From positions 118,863,019 to 118,927,018 of the forward strand of contig NC_061116.1 of NCBI RefSeq assembly GCF_002878395.1: DNA of 64,000 nt, written 5' to 3'. A program made the position numbers and the translations under genes. The stretch is from Capsicum annuum. Taxonomy: Eukaryota > Streptophyta > Magnoliopsida > Solanales > Solanaceae. This document shows, piece by piece, positions 10,914 through 21,359 of the stretch (the stretch's first letter is position 1; every line of letters starts with the position of its first letter). Below the pieces are notes generated by a model. That model made no database searches, was not told the DNA's origin, and saw only the letters and a list, made by a program, of their open reading frames with translations.

Positions 10914-12440
10914 TTAAGAAGAACTATTTCCTTGAGCTTGATCTGAATTGACGGAGAAGAGGTGAGGATACTTGGTATGCATATCTATTTCTTCTTCCTA
11001 AGTAGCTCCCTTAACGAACTAATTTTGCCAAAGAACTTTAACTAGAGGGACTTCTTTGTTCCTCAATCTATGAGTCTGATAGTCTAACATTGTGACTGGA
11101 ATTTTTTTATAGAAGAGACTGTTCTGAACGTCAATGTTCTGAAAAAGGACTACAATTGTCGGGTCACCTATATACTTCTTGAGCAATGAGACATGAAAGA
11201 CTGGATGAACTGAGGCTAAATCTGAAGGTAATTCGAGCTCATAAGCTACCTTGCTGAAGCGACTGAGAATCCTGAAGGGACCGAAATATCGGGGACTGAG
11301 TTTCCCTTTCTTGACAAATCTCTTCACTCCCTTCATGGGATAGATCTTGAGATAGACATAGTCATTGACCTTAAACTCGAGATCCTTTCTACAAACATCC
11401 GTATAAGACTTTTGTTGGCTTTGAGAAGCCTAAAGTCTCTCTCTAATCAACTGAACTTTCTCTAAGGTGTCGAATACCAAGTCAGGACTATGATTGAGGC
11501 CTTACTAACTTTGAACCAACCGATTGGAGATCTACACCTCCTACCATAGAGAGCTTCGAATGGAACCATCTGAATACTGGAATGATAGCTATTGTTGTAT
11601 ACAAACTCAATCAAAGTGGTCATCCCAACTTCTTTTGAAATCGACTGTATACGCCCTTAGCATATCTTCTAGAGTCTGAATGGTCCTTTATGCTTGATCA
11701 TCTGTTTGAGGATAAAACGATGTACTGAGATGGAATTGGGTGCCAAGACTCTTTTGGAATGCTTTCTAGAAGTGAGAGGTGAACTGGGTACCTCTGTTGA
11801 GATGATAGATGATGCAACACCGTGTAATCTGACCAACTCTTATAGAGTTTGGCATAATCCTTGGCTGAATAAGAGGTACGAACTGGAAGAAAATGAGTTG
11901 ACTTGGTCATTTTGTCTACAATGACGCAAACTAAATCATGCTGATAACGAGTTTGAGGCAAACCCGTCACAAAATCCATGTTCACTTCTTCCTACTTCCA
12001 AGTAGGAATAGTGAACTTATGCATGGAACCACTAGGTTTCTGATGGTCTATCTTAACCTGCTGACATATAGAGCACTTAGCCACAAACTCTACAACATCT
12101 CTCTTCATCTCACTCCACCAATAGATCTCCCGCAAGTCATGGTACATCTTAGTGGCCCCTGGATGAATAGAATTTTGCACACCATGCACTTCTGCAGGAA
12201 TTCACTACCTCAAGTCATCTATACCCGGAACACATAGACGACCCTGACAACAAAGAACACCATCTCCCCCTTGGGAGAAAACCTCTACTTTCTGATTCTG
12301 AACTGACTCTTTTAGCTTGAGAAGGCTAGGATCCCTGTCTTGCTTTTCTTTCACCTCAAAAACTAGAGATGACTTTGAACTACTCTTAACACATACACTA
12401 CCCTCTAAAGAGTCTACAAAGAGAATGCCTAGTCTAACAA
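10914..12440 (-). pseudogene. B integrase remnant with C-terminal tail
   Basis: Integrase inserts the cDNA copy into the genome. Read on the minus strand, the zinc-binding H2C2 domain is at 12189-11992 (HPGATKMYHDLREIYWW, KCSICQQVK). The catalytic core starts at 11985 (MDFVTGLP, VDKMTKSTHFLPV). A frameshift follows near 11850. In the shifted frame the second catalytic Asp is Asn (NRGTQFTSHF instead of DRG-QFTS), and the catalytic Glu codon in the QTDxQAERT motif is a stop (near 11690). The C-terminal domain is at 11336-11019 ([20 protein letters not shown]) and a tail ends TKYPHLFSVNSDQ before a TAA at 10914. It cannot encode a working enzyme. Confidence 0.9.
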
Positions 12441-12650
12441 GCTGATGGATTTCCTAAGCTATCTTTTTCTTGCTATCCTCAACGTGAGAAACACTACCCA
12501 TAGAGAGTCTACTGAGAACATCGGCCATAATATTGGCCTTGCCAAGCTGATGGATTTCCTAAGCTATCTTTTTCTTGCTATCCTCAACGTGAGAAACACT
12601 ACCCATAGAGAGTCTACTGAGAGCATCGGCCATAATATTGGCCTTGCCCA
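12441..12650 (-). repeat. 105-bp in-frame tandem duplication in B pol
   Basis: Bases 12441-12545 are repeated at 12546-12650 with one difference that I can see (gaacatcgg versus gagcatcgg). The unit is exactly 35 codons and lies in the RNase H to integrase linker, carrying the [17 protein letters not shown] motif. Each copy also carries the same stop codon. The copies are far more alike than the two LTRs of B are to each other, so the duplication is younger than the insertion, or the copies have been kept alike by conversion. Confidence 0.95.
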
Positions 12651-13994
12651 AATATTAAATGACACTCATGTCATAATCTTTCAAGAGCTCTAACTACAAT
12701 CTCTGACAAAGATTGAGATCTTTCTAAGAAAAGACATACTGGAGACTCTTATGATCTATGAAAACATCTACATGAACTCTATATAGATAATGCCTCCAAA
12801 TCTTTATGGCAAATACTATGGCTGCTAACTCAAGATCATGAGTAGGATAGTTCTTCTCATGGGGCTTTAGCTGTCTGGAGGCGTAGGCTATGAACTTCCC
12901 ATACTGCATGAGGACATAACCTAAACCCACTATAGATGCATCACAATATACTACGAGCCTATCTAAACCATCTGGAAGATCTAAGACTGGAGCTGAGATG
13001 AGTCGAGTCTTTAATTCCTGAAAACTCTTCTCGTATGAATTTGACCACTGAAACTTGACCTTCTTCTGAGTCAATCTGGACATAGGGTATTCAATAGAAT
13101 AAAATCCCTCAACAAACCATCTGTAATAGCCAGCCAAACCCAAGAAACTCCTGATATCTAATGGAGATACGAGGAGAGGCCAATTTCTTACCACTTTAGT
13201 CTTCTGAGGATCTACTCTAATTCCATCACCAGAAATAATATGGCCAAGGAATGCTATTGATCTTAGCAAAAATATGCACTTACTGAACTTGGCAAACAAC
13301 TGATAATCTTTGAGAGTCTGAAGAACAATTTTGAGATAGTCTGAAGGATCAGGCTCCGTGCGGGAATGGATCAGAATATCATCTATAAATACTATGACGA
13401 ACATGTCCAAGTAGTGTTTGAACACCCAGTTCATCAAGTCCAAGAAAGCTATTGGGGAATTTTAAGACCAAAGGACATGACTAGAAATTTGAAGTGACCA
13501 TACTGAGTATAGAAAGCTGTCTTCGAGATGTCACATTCTCTAACTCAAAGCTGATGATAACCTGATGTGAGGTCTATCTTGGAGAAATAACTGGCACCCT
13601 GAAGTTGGTCAAAAAAGTCATCTATTCTAGGAAGTGGATACTTGTTCTTGATCATAACTTTGTTGATCTGATGGTAATCGATACACATCCTTAGAGAACC
13701 GTCTTTCTTGGGCACAAATAAGACTGGTGCACCCCATGGGGATAGAATGAGCCTGATGAATCCCTTATCTAAGATATCCTTCAAATGATTTTTTAGTTCC
13801 TTAAGTTCTGCTGGTGCCATTCTGTATGGTAGAATAAAAATAGGCTGAGTATCTGGGTGAAGTTCTATGCCAAAGTTTATTTCCCTTCTGGTAGGAATGC
13901 CTGGAAGATCTTCGGGAAAAATATCTGAATATTCATTAACCATTGGGACTGATTCCAAGCTAGGATATTTGGAACTGGAATATTTAACATGCAC
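12651..13994 (-). pseudogene. B reverse transcriptase-RNase H remnant
   Basis: Copies element RNA into DNA. RT starts at 13994, with [19 protein letters not shown], the [20 protein letters not shown] motif and [14 protein letters not shown] frameshift near 13545-13440 interrupts it. It resumes with MDLMNWVF and the catalytic FIDDILIHS motif (both Asp kept), then FLGHIISGDGI and SFLGLAGYYRWFV. RNase H follows with VVYCDASIVGLGYVLMQ, YASRQLKPHEKNYPTHDLEL and DHKSLQYVF, so its Asp/Glu/Asp catalytic set is visible. The open frame ends at 12724; the linker then leads into the 105-bp duplication. Catalytic residues survive, but the frameshift breaks the protein. Confidence 0.92.
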
Positions 13995-14440
13995 GAGATG
14001 ATACAGACACCCCTTAGAAATTATTTTCCTTGTCCGAAGGTAGGAAACAAGCTGTCCCCAAAAAGATGAAGTACTACCCTTCCACTCTAGGATGGCTCAT
14101 TTAGAAACTGAAACCGAACTATCCTATTTCTGTAGTCGACTGTGGCATAGAAGGAATAAAGCCAATCCATGTCGAGAATAACACCAAAATCAGTCATCTC
14201 TAATTCAAATAAATCTGTTGATGTGGATTTCTAAAATATCATAACCGGGCAGTTCATGTATACCCACTGAGCTATGATAGTTTTACCCACTGGGCTCTGC
14301 TAAAATTTTGGGACTGATTCTAAAATCACCTTCTATGTGAGGAGTAACAAAAGACAAGGATGTACCTGGGTCTAGCAAAGCATAAGCATGGACATGGAAA
14401 ATCTGTAATGTTCCAGTAATGACATCAGGAGAATTTTCCT
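13995..14440 (-). pseudogene. B protease remnant
   Basis: Aspartic protease that cuts the Gag-Pol polyprotein. On the minus strand at about 14430-14300 I read SPDVITGTLQIF, then YALLDPGTSLSFVTP. The catalytic Asp-Pro-Gly-Thr is kept. Downstream towards RT the frame is interrupted by stops and small indels, with fragments of the usual FDVILDMDWL-type segment hard to follow. The frame overlapping this region at 14743-14372 is mostly a shadow of the zinc-knuckle frame, not a separate protein. Confidence 0.75.
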
Positions 14441-15591
14441 GATCCTGTCGGGTTTGAAGAGCATAGAGTCTATTTGGGCGTTGCCTACTAGTAGCACTAG
14501 AAGAGGAACCCTACTAGTTCGGGCGACCAAACTGAATTGTGGAACGGTTTTTCTGGCCCTGATAATCGGAATGAGGACAATCTTTGACTCTATATCCTGG
14601 CTTGCCGCAACCAAAATAAATATCACTACCGGATCTGCAAACACCCTTTTGGTTCTTACCTTTAGTCTGTCAAAGGGGATTGGTTTGAGCACTGTTGACA
14701 CTGCCCTAAGACTTAGAGCTTGGTGCTCTATCTCTGTTACCATCTCTGAATTTCAGCACTGGGACACTGGTGGAGGAAGGAGCTGGAACTGTGGACTTAG
14801 GACAAAACTGTGAATGATTTTCTCCTTCTGATTTAGGCTGAGCAAAACTAAAACTTCTTGATCTTGCTCTTTTGTTCTGCCTCTCCCTAAACCTAATCTT
14901 ATGCTCCTCTATTTATTGAGAATGGGTCATGAACCTGGATAAAGTCATATCGCTGTTTAGCATCACAGACCTACACTCATTTACCATGCTATCATTCACC
15001 CCTGACACAAACTTGCTCATCTTAACCCTGTTTTCTGCAACCACATGAGAGGCATATCTGGCTAGCTGAGTAAATCTGAGAGAATACTCTTTAACCATCA
15101 TATTTCCCTATCTGAGGTTAATGAACTCTAGAACTTTTGCCTCCCTCAGCTCTTGGGGAAAGAATTTGTCTAAGAAAGCTGTGACAAATTCCTTCCACTC
15201 CATGGGACCTGCATCCTCTAACCTCTCAGACTTTACTATTTGTACCAAGTATAAGTAATATCCTGTAACTAGTATGCGGTTAACTCGGTGCTCTAAACAG
15301 AAGTAACTCCTATGATGTCTATGACCTTCTAGACTTGGTCAATGAACTCCTGAGGGTCTTATCAGACTTACACCCGAAGAAATATGAAGGTTTCATTCGG
15401 GTGAAGTCCTGAATCCTAGCTGCAACTGAGTTGACCACTAGATTGGTCGGAATAACTAAGGGCTGTTCATTTTGGGCAGCCACAGACTGAGCAAATATAG
15501 TGAATGTGGCCCTAAACTCTGCATGAGAAGCATGTTTGCCCAAAGGATCTTAGGGCTGGGGAATTGGCTGGTTTCTTCTCTTTGGAGGCAT
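14441..15591 (-). pseudogene. B gag remnant
   Basis: Capsid-nucleocapsid protein. The ATG at 15591 opens MPPKRRNQPIPQP, followed by a stop and then HASHAEFRATFTIFAQSV. The Gag core includes RIQDFTRMKPSYFFGCKSD (normally MNPPxFxGSKxxEDPQ) and VKEYSLRFTQLARYA (15101-14913). The zinc knuckle near 14620-14575 reads YFGCGKPGYRVKDC: the first Cys and the His of the CCHC set are both Tyr, each explained by a single transition. Several stops are present, so it is dead. Confidence 0.88.
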
Positions 15592-15794
15592 ATTCTAAAA
15601 TAAGAGAAGAACAGATTAGACTGAGAGTTTAACTTGATATTATGCTCACTAGAACGACATGAACACTAAAAGAAGGGAAACTGTTCCTAAAATATCTTAT
15701 AGCCACCTACACATAAATATGGCGCGCAACACACCTATGTACAAGACTCTACTAGATGTGTCTTTCAGACTTCCTAGGACTCTATTGAACCTTA

Positions 15795-15809
15795 GGCTCC
15801 GATACTAAA
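15795..15809 (-). other. Primer binding site of B
   Basis: On the minus strand this reads tttagtatcggagcc directly after the 5' LTR end. It is a decayed form of the initiator-Met complement TTGGTATCAGAGCC. Confidence 0.75.
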
Positions 15810-15811
15810 TT

Positions 15812-18391
15812 TGTAACACCCTGATTTTCTGAACCGAAATGCTACATGGTGCTTATGACCTCGAAGGACCACAAACTAACCCACGACTAATATCTGTACC
15901 TGTACACTACAATATATGATGTAATAATGTAGAAAACATGAACAATAGGCCATAAGTTTCAACTGAATAAAGAATCTGATAAAATTTGACATTCATATGG
16001 GGTAACGAATACCCAAAACAACTAAAAACTGAATCAAATCTAAAGTAAATCTGAAAGCCTCTAAATACTATTTGAAATAAGGAGTTGAAGGAACATGTCT
16101 CCAACTAACTCCGTTTGGCAAAATTGAACTGTAATAATGAATGAAATAAAATAATATCTTCCTCACATTGATGTGGATTCACTGCAACTCTGCGACTAGA
16201 ATGCTACTACTGATCTGGAACTCGTGTCTCTGAACCTATGGTATAACATAAAAGAAAGTACCATAGCGCAAATACATCAGTACAACTTAAAGTACTGAGT
16301 ATATGAGTGAGGTAGGATAAATTCAAAGGGGTTTACATGTATAAACAATGCTAACTGACTGACTGATATAAACGTGAGAGTGCAAACATACGTACATAGT
16401 AACTGGAATCGTGATTACATGATATCTAGATCTGTACGCTAATACATAGTTTACTGATAACTAACATGACTAATACTGTAGTTCTGATAACATAAGCAAT
16501 TATGTTTGACAGTCTTGAATCTAATGGAACTATCTGAGTTCTGTACTGTAACTAAATTTGACTGTATCTGACAGTCCTAGTATACTAAAATCTGAAGAAC
16601 TATCTGAGTTCTTTTACTAAGACTGAGTCTAAAACTGTGGGAGGTAATTGTTTAACCGATATGCCCCATATGTGCCATTATGGCTAAGCTGGGGTCCAAT
16701 TTCTGCCCTGACTGGAAGGGTGTTAATACCACGCCACTGGTAAGGACAAACTATGGGTAACCCTCATCTGACAGTGTTCCCAAAAGAGAACGGTGGAGCG
16801 CTTATCTGACAGTGCTAAGCCATCTGATCAACCCTCATCTAACAGTGTTGATGTCTCAACCTAAGCTGGCTACATAGTTCTGAAACGTAAAGATGACTGC
16901 TAAGAATCACACCCTCATCTGACAGTGTGTGTTCCCATCCTTGGGTTCACTCGGTGCTAACTCTTACTCCCATCTAAAGAGACTAACCATGATTAACTGA
17001 CTAGACATGGACTAAGTTTACTATATTCTGTTGACTGACAGAATACTACTAATATCTGATAACTGACTGAGATCATGAGGTTTCTTGAGTCACATGACTG
17101 AGTTATTTCTACTGAATCATGGCTTGAGTTCGAGTTTCGTGAAACTTGACATGGCTCTAGGCACATAACTATATTTTTTGGGTAAAAATACCCTTAGGAC
17201 TTGATAGAAGAAAACTGACACACATGACTGACTTGATCACAAGATTAGAGTTCACACTTCATAACATTATAAGTAAGGGATAGTATATCACATGTAGTTT
17301 TTCAACATCTTGTGCATGGTAGGGAGTGCATGGATATATATATATCATGTACATATTGTATAACTCCATTATCATGAATGCTTCATACCACAACAATAGC
17401 AACACTACACTAGCATGGAATTCATATTGAATTATAATAGTTAACATTGACTTGTCATTTAGATACTTTGGAACCATGGAAACATGAATTTCTAGCATCT
17501 TAAGCATTTTATCAAACACCTTGCATGCACTCTTTAAGGCATACGTATATTCATAAGTTTCACCATATTAAACCACTCAAATTCATGGGTTCCAACTAAC
17601 ATGATCATAATCTCCATGAAAATACATCAAAATACTGCTTTAAAACATAAATAACAACCATCAACATGTACAAAATTATATCACCACAAAACAATCACAA
17701 TTTAGTATTTAAAGATTGATTATTGAGCTCCACGGATGAAAGGAATCCTTGGATGAACACTACACATACCTTAGATTAAGAATTAGTCAAGTTTATGGTG
17801 GAATTTGCTTGAAACTTGAAACACCCAATTAGACCCTAGACTTGTTCTTGATGTTTATTGAGTGAATTTTGATGAAAAGTAGTAAAATTATCTGATTTGG
17901 GGCCTCAATCCCGTGTTTAGGACTTATATATGGATGAAAATTGATTAAAATGCCCTCAAGGACATGGAGCTGGACAGCAAAAATTGGCCTGGGATGATTC
18001 AGAGGGCGGCGCCTGCTTTATAGCACGCTATCCACTGGACGGTGCCTGCATTATAGCTCGCAATCCACCAGGAGGCGCCATCCTTATAGCAGTGCTCTAG
18101 TTAGGGCGACGCAGGCTTATCGCCCTGTGCTACTATTTTAGAAACCCAAACACGCCCTTACGCTACCCAAAAAACTCCAAAACTTACCCAGGATGTACTA
18201 CGACCTTTCCCCATCGCAACATAACTTGAAAATCCAAAAACAAAGGTTGAGAAGGTCATCAAATAAATCCTCAAAGTTTGGAGGTCTAAAATGAGACTAA
18301 GTGTTGAACACTTGCAAAATTTTTCTAAGTCTTGGAGCTTGAGAAGCTTAAAGAGCTGAATTCTAGACCTAGGATTTTACGGGGTCTTACA
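15812..18391 (-). repeat. B 5' LTR (right copy, 2,580 bp)
   Basis: Partner of 8004-10580. Termini are TGTAAGACCCC (18391 leftwards on the minus strand) and ...GGTGTTACA (15812). It contains the spaced ccctcatctgacagtg motif (16755-16935) and the GC-rich array (17998-18130). The target duplication tgagt follows at 18392-18396. No gene is seen. Confidence 0.95.
16755..16935 (-). repeat. Spaced ccctcatctgacagtg repeats in the B LTR
   Basis: Four copies of a 16-base motif (ccctcatctgacagtg and variants) occur at roughly 40-60 bp spacing between less related spacers. The same set is at 8955-9120 in the other LTR. The regular spacing suggests a decayed tandem array rather than chance. Confidence 0.7.
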
Positions 18392-19840
18392 TGAGTGCAT
18401 TGGAATTCTTCATACTTTCAGTAGTACTGCTTAGCAAACTGGAACTCCTCATACTAGGAAATGGAAGCATACATGATGCTTTGGAAAGTGCATAAATGTG
18501 AGCTATGATCATAGAGCTGACTTGTAAGGCTTAAGTAGATGTCGTGATGACTGAAGCACAAAACTTTGCACTAAGATAAGAATGGGTTGGGCATCTTCCT
18601 CCCTTACTAATGTTATGCAATACACTGACATCACTACTAGAATCTTAGAGCCTGACGTGGTTCCTTTTTCTATCATTAGCTTTAAGACACTATTCTAGGT
18701 CTGTGGAACCCTTGGATAAACTCTAAACTGAACTGCAAACACTCTACTCTAGAGTCTAAGATATAACAATACACATAAATAATAAACTCACCCTGAAAGA
18801 CTATATCTTAAAGTGTAAAACCTGCTACTAGTACTTCCTTCTGAGATACAACTCTTAACATTACTATAGCTCCAATAGTCATCATACAATAGCTTAAACA
18901 CTGAATAACTTAGAATTTTTTGGAGTATCACCATACCCTGAGTTTGCACAATCTAAAATTTCAGCTCTTCTTTCTATTAGGTCAATCCGCCAAGATTCAA
19001 ACTTAGATTCTAACACTTAACATGGATATCCCCAAACCTTTAATGAACCATACTAATTGCTTTTATAGCCTACTAATATCACACCTCTAAACTTATATTT
19101 TTCCCTAAACCATGAGAATTTCCATTACATCAAAACATCCAACATCAACAACTTATATCCCATAACTTAGATGGTAAGAACATCACATACTACAAGGGTA
19201 CTACCTAAGCACACACATCTTAAAACTTGGAAAAAATACAATCCCATATCACCTTAGGTACAACTCTAGATCATACCCATACATACATAATTTCAAATTA
19301 ATAAACTTAAATTCTTGCATACACTGTTTCAAGCCTACTGTTTCACCTTTTATACAACTAGCCCCAGCTCAATACTACTAGCTCTAGGTCATATTCTGTC
19401 ATAGGATTTTTATAAGGGATCTAAGGGAACATATGACTTTGACTTAATGCTCAATTTCCATAAACATAAACAAAATCGTTCTAACTTTAGAACATAAAGG
19501 CACTGATGGGATCCTTTTTAATCCCTAATGTAATCTCATGATTATCTGTAGAGACTGTCTGAGAAAAATATATTGGTAGGAATTAAGACTTGATTGTTTT
19601 TGATACCTCAGGAATAAGGCAGAATTAGCATTAATAGAGCAAGACAAAAATCTACATAAGTTTCTTAGAGAACATCTCTATAGCACGATCTGAGATATGA
19701 AAGAAGGCAAATATTTCATAAATACCTTGTAGTCTCTCAAAGAAAAGTACAGACATCTCCATACCATTTTTCAAGACTCTACTAGACACGACTTAATAGA
19801 CACCCTAGGACACTTGAACAATATGCTTTGATACCAAGTT
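18392..19840 (-). mobile_element. Element X, right internal segment and 5' leader
   Basis: Non-coding AT-rich DNA running from the B target duplication to the X primer site. The end nearest the LTR resembles a gypsy 5' leader (GTCTAGTAGAGTCTTG motif on the minus strand, seen also in the leaders of A and B). No Gag ATG, Gag core, zinc knuckle or Pol motif was recognised over about 1.4 kb, so X looks non-autonomous, or its coding part lies beyond A. Confidence 0.6.
19825..19838 (-). other. Primer binding site of X
   Basis: On the minus strand this reads cttggtatcaaagc, two bases after the LTR end ATTACA. It is an initiator-Met type site with one mismatch. Confidence 0.85.
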
Positions 19841-20738
19841 TGTAATTCCTCGAGACTACTTATTAGATGTCACACGGTGCTTAGAACCACAAGTGATTTT
19901 AAGATAACCCATGATGCTTGCATAACTCCTGAGCAACTGAAAATGTTACATAAATCTAAAAAAATAATCAAAAGAGATGTCTTTAGATAAACATGTTCAA
20001 AGTAAAAAATTTAAAATGATTACAACTCCGGTTATATAAAACAAAACTGAAATCAAATACATCAACTCTACTATCTATGAAGCCTCTACTAATATTGACT
20101 ATAGGTAGCCGAGAAATGACCCCCATCTATCCCTAATCAATATGACCGAATAAAAGAATGATACTAAAACTATAGTTGACCTGAGTCCTCGAATTAAAAG
20201 AATTCATCATCTAATGACTGGAAGATACAAATTGTTTTATTTGATGTATGAACTATAATTGGTACCTATATTATGAGACAATGTAGCACATAAACATATA
20301 TGGGTCAATACTTCTGGAATGTACTGAGTATGTGGGGGTAAATTAATAAGTAAAACTATAACTAAATATTCATATAAGCTTTGAAATGATGCATGCTAAG
20401 TGTAAATGACTCATCTTGAGCTTGAATAAAACAAAGGCTACAAAATCATAAACATGAGTAATGAAGAATAAGGATAAACTTTGTGAGCCATGTCACTTAG
20501 TTCTAAAAGCTTTAGTTTTATTATTTCTTAGGAAGGTTCTTCTAACCGACTTAAACTATGTGAGCTATCGTGGAGTCCAACATCTTACCCACTTTGGGAG
20601 AGCTTTCTACCCTTGCCATCAAAATAGAACCTTAATCTTAGTGATTAATATACTTAACCGATATTGGGACTTAAACCTCCGATGACATATAATTTTGGGG
20701 AATGTGACCTCGTGCTCATACTAAACTCGATGCTAAAT

Positions 20739-20963
20739 TATAACACCCCAACTTAGGAAGGAGTTTCACATCTACAAAACATAAGAGGGATATTGGGTAT
20801 ATAAGTAAGCAAGCCTAACTCCTTAGTGACGCATTTTAAAGCCGTGTGGTCCTGGACCCAGAGCGGATAATATCACTCATGGGTTGGGGACTTATAGGGG
20901 TCTCTTAGGCCTTTGTGGTTCGGGATGCTCATCACGGCCAGGACCTTAGGTCGGGTCGTGATA
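20739..20963 (+). repeat. TRIM 5' LTR
   Basis: 225 bp, from TATAACACCCC (TG decayed to TA) to GGTCGGGTCGTGATA. A TATA box (tatataag) lies at 20799-20806, about 60 bp into the LTR. Confidence 0.95.
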
Positions 20964-20966
20964 GAA

Positions 20967-20979
20967 TGGTATCAGAGTC
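20967..20979 (+). other. Primer binding site of the TRIM
   Basis: tggtatcagagtc begins three bases after the 5' LTR and matches the complement of the initiator-Met tRNA 3' end almost perfectly. Confidence 0.9.
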
Positions 20980-21121
20980 TCTCCTGTGTCATCCCTGTCG
21001 ATGTGGGCCAGAGTTCAAACTAAGTGTAGGAAAATCCTGGTAAGGTAGGGAGAACCTCAATCCTGAGTGTAAGAAAATCCCATTCGGTAGGGGCAAACCT
21101 CATCGAAGATACTAAGTCCAT

Positions 21122-21134
21122 AAAAAGGGGTGTA
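21122..21134 (+). other. Polypurine tract of the TRIM
   Basis: aaaaaggggtgta directly precedes the 3' LTR start TGTAACACCCC, which defines the orientation as plus. Confidence 0.85.
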
Positions 21135-21359
21135 TGTAACACCCCAACTTAGGAAGGAGTCCCACATCGATAAAACACAGGAGGGATAGTGGGTATATAA
21201 GTAAGTGAGACTATCTCCCTAGTGATGTGTTTTAAAGCCATGCGGTCCTGGGCCCAGAGCGAACAATATCACTAGTGGGTTGGGGAGTTATAGGGGTCTC
21301 TCTGGCCTTCATTGTTTTGGGTTCCCGTTGCAGCCAAGACCTCGGGTCGGGTCGTGATA
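21135..21359 (+). repeat. TRIM 3' LTR
   Basis: 225 bp, same length as the 5' LTR, from TGTAACACCCC to GGTCGGGTCGTGATA, with TATA box tatataag at 21194-21201. It is followed by the target duplication taaat. Confidence 0.95.

Larger units (their letters stand above)
8004..18391 (-). mobile_element. Element B: complete Ty3/gypsy retrotransposon with two LTRs and target duplication
   Basis: A 10,388-bp minus-strand element with 2,577-bp (left, 3') and 2,580-bp (right, 5') LTRs, primer site, polypurine tract and Gag, protease, RT, RNase H and integrase in the gypsy order. The flanking 5 bp are tgagc (7999-8003) and tgagt (18392-18396), a target duplication with one transition. By eye the LTRs differ at roughly 8% of sites in the stretches I compared, so it is an old insertion. 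The coding region has many stops and frameshifts. It sits inside the non-coding internal region of X. Confidence 0.95.
20739..21359 (+). mobile_element. Complete TRIM (miniature LTR retrotransposon, 621 bp)
   Basis: Two 225-bp direct LTRs (20739-20963 and 21135-21359) flank a 171-bp internal region that begins with a primer site (20967-20979, tggtatcagagtc) and ends with a polypurine run (aaaaagggg, 21122-21130). The 5-bp target duplication taaat is perfect (20734-20738 and 21360-21364). There is no coding capacity, as expected for a TRIM mobilised by proteins of another element. The LTRs carry tttaaagcc, ggtcctgg, cccagagcg and caatatcact blocks of a type I recall from other plant TRIM LTRs. 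By eye they differ at roughly 15% of sites. The first LTR has lost TG (now TA). Confidence 0.95.

Noticed and set aside
12445..12693. Plus-strand 82-codon frame with an internal peptide repeat
   Set aside because: It is the antisense shadow of the 105-bp duplication in B pol; the repeat is real, the protein is not.
14372..14743. A 123-codon minus-strand open frame and a 119-codon plus-strand frame at the same place
   Set aside because: Both are mostly shadow frames of the decayed B gag zinc-knuckle and protease region; the true frame shows the GCGKPG knuckle and DPGTS.
20739..21359. TRIM as a Cassandra-type element with a 5S-like promoter
   Set aside because: I see no 5S rRNA A-box to C-box sequence in its LTRs; it has a TATA box instead.
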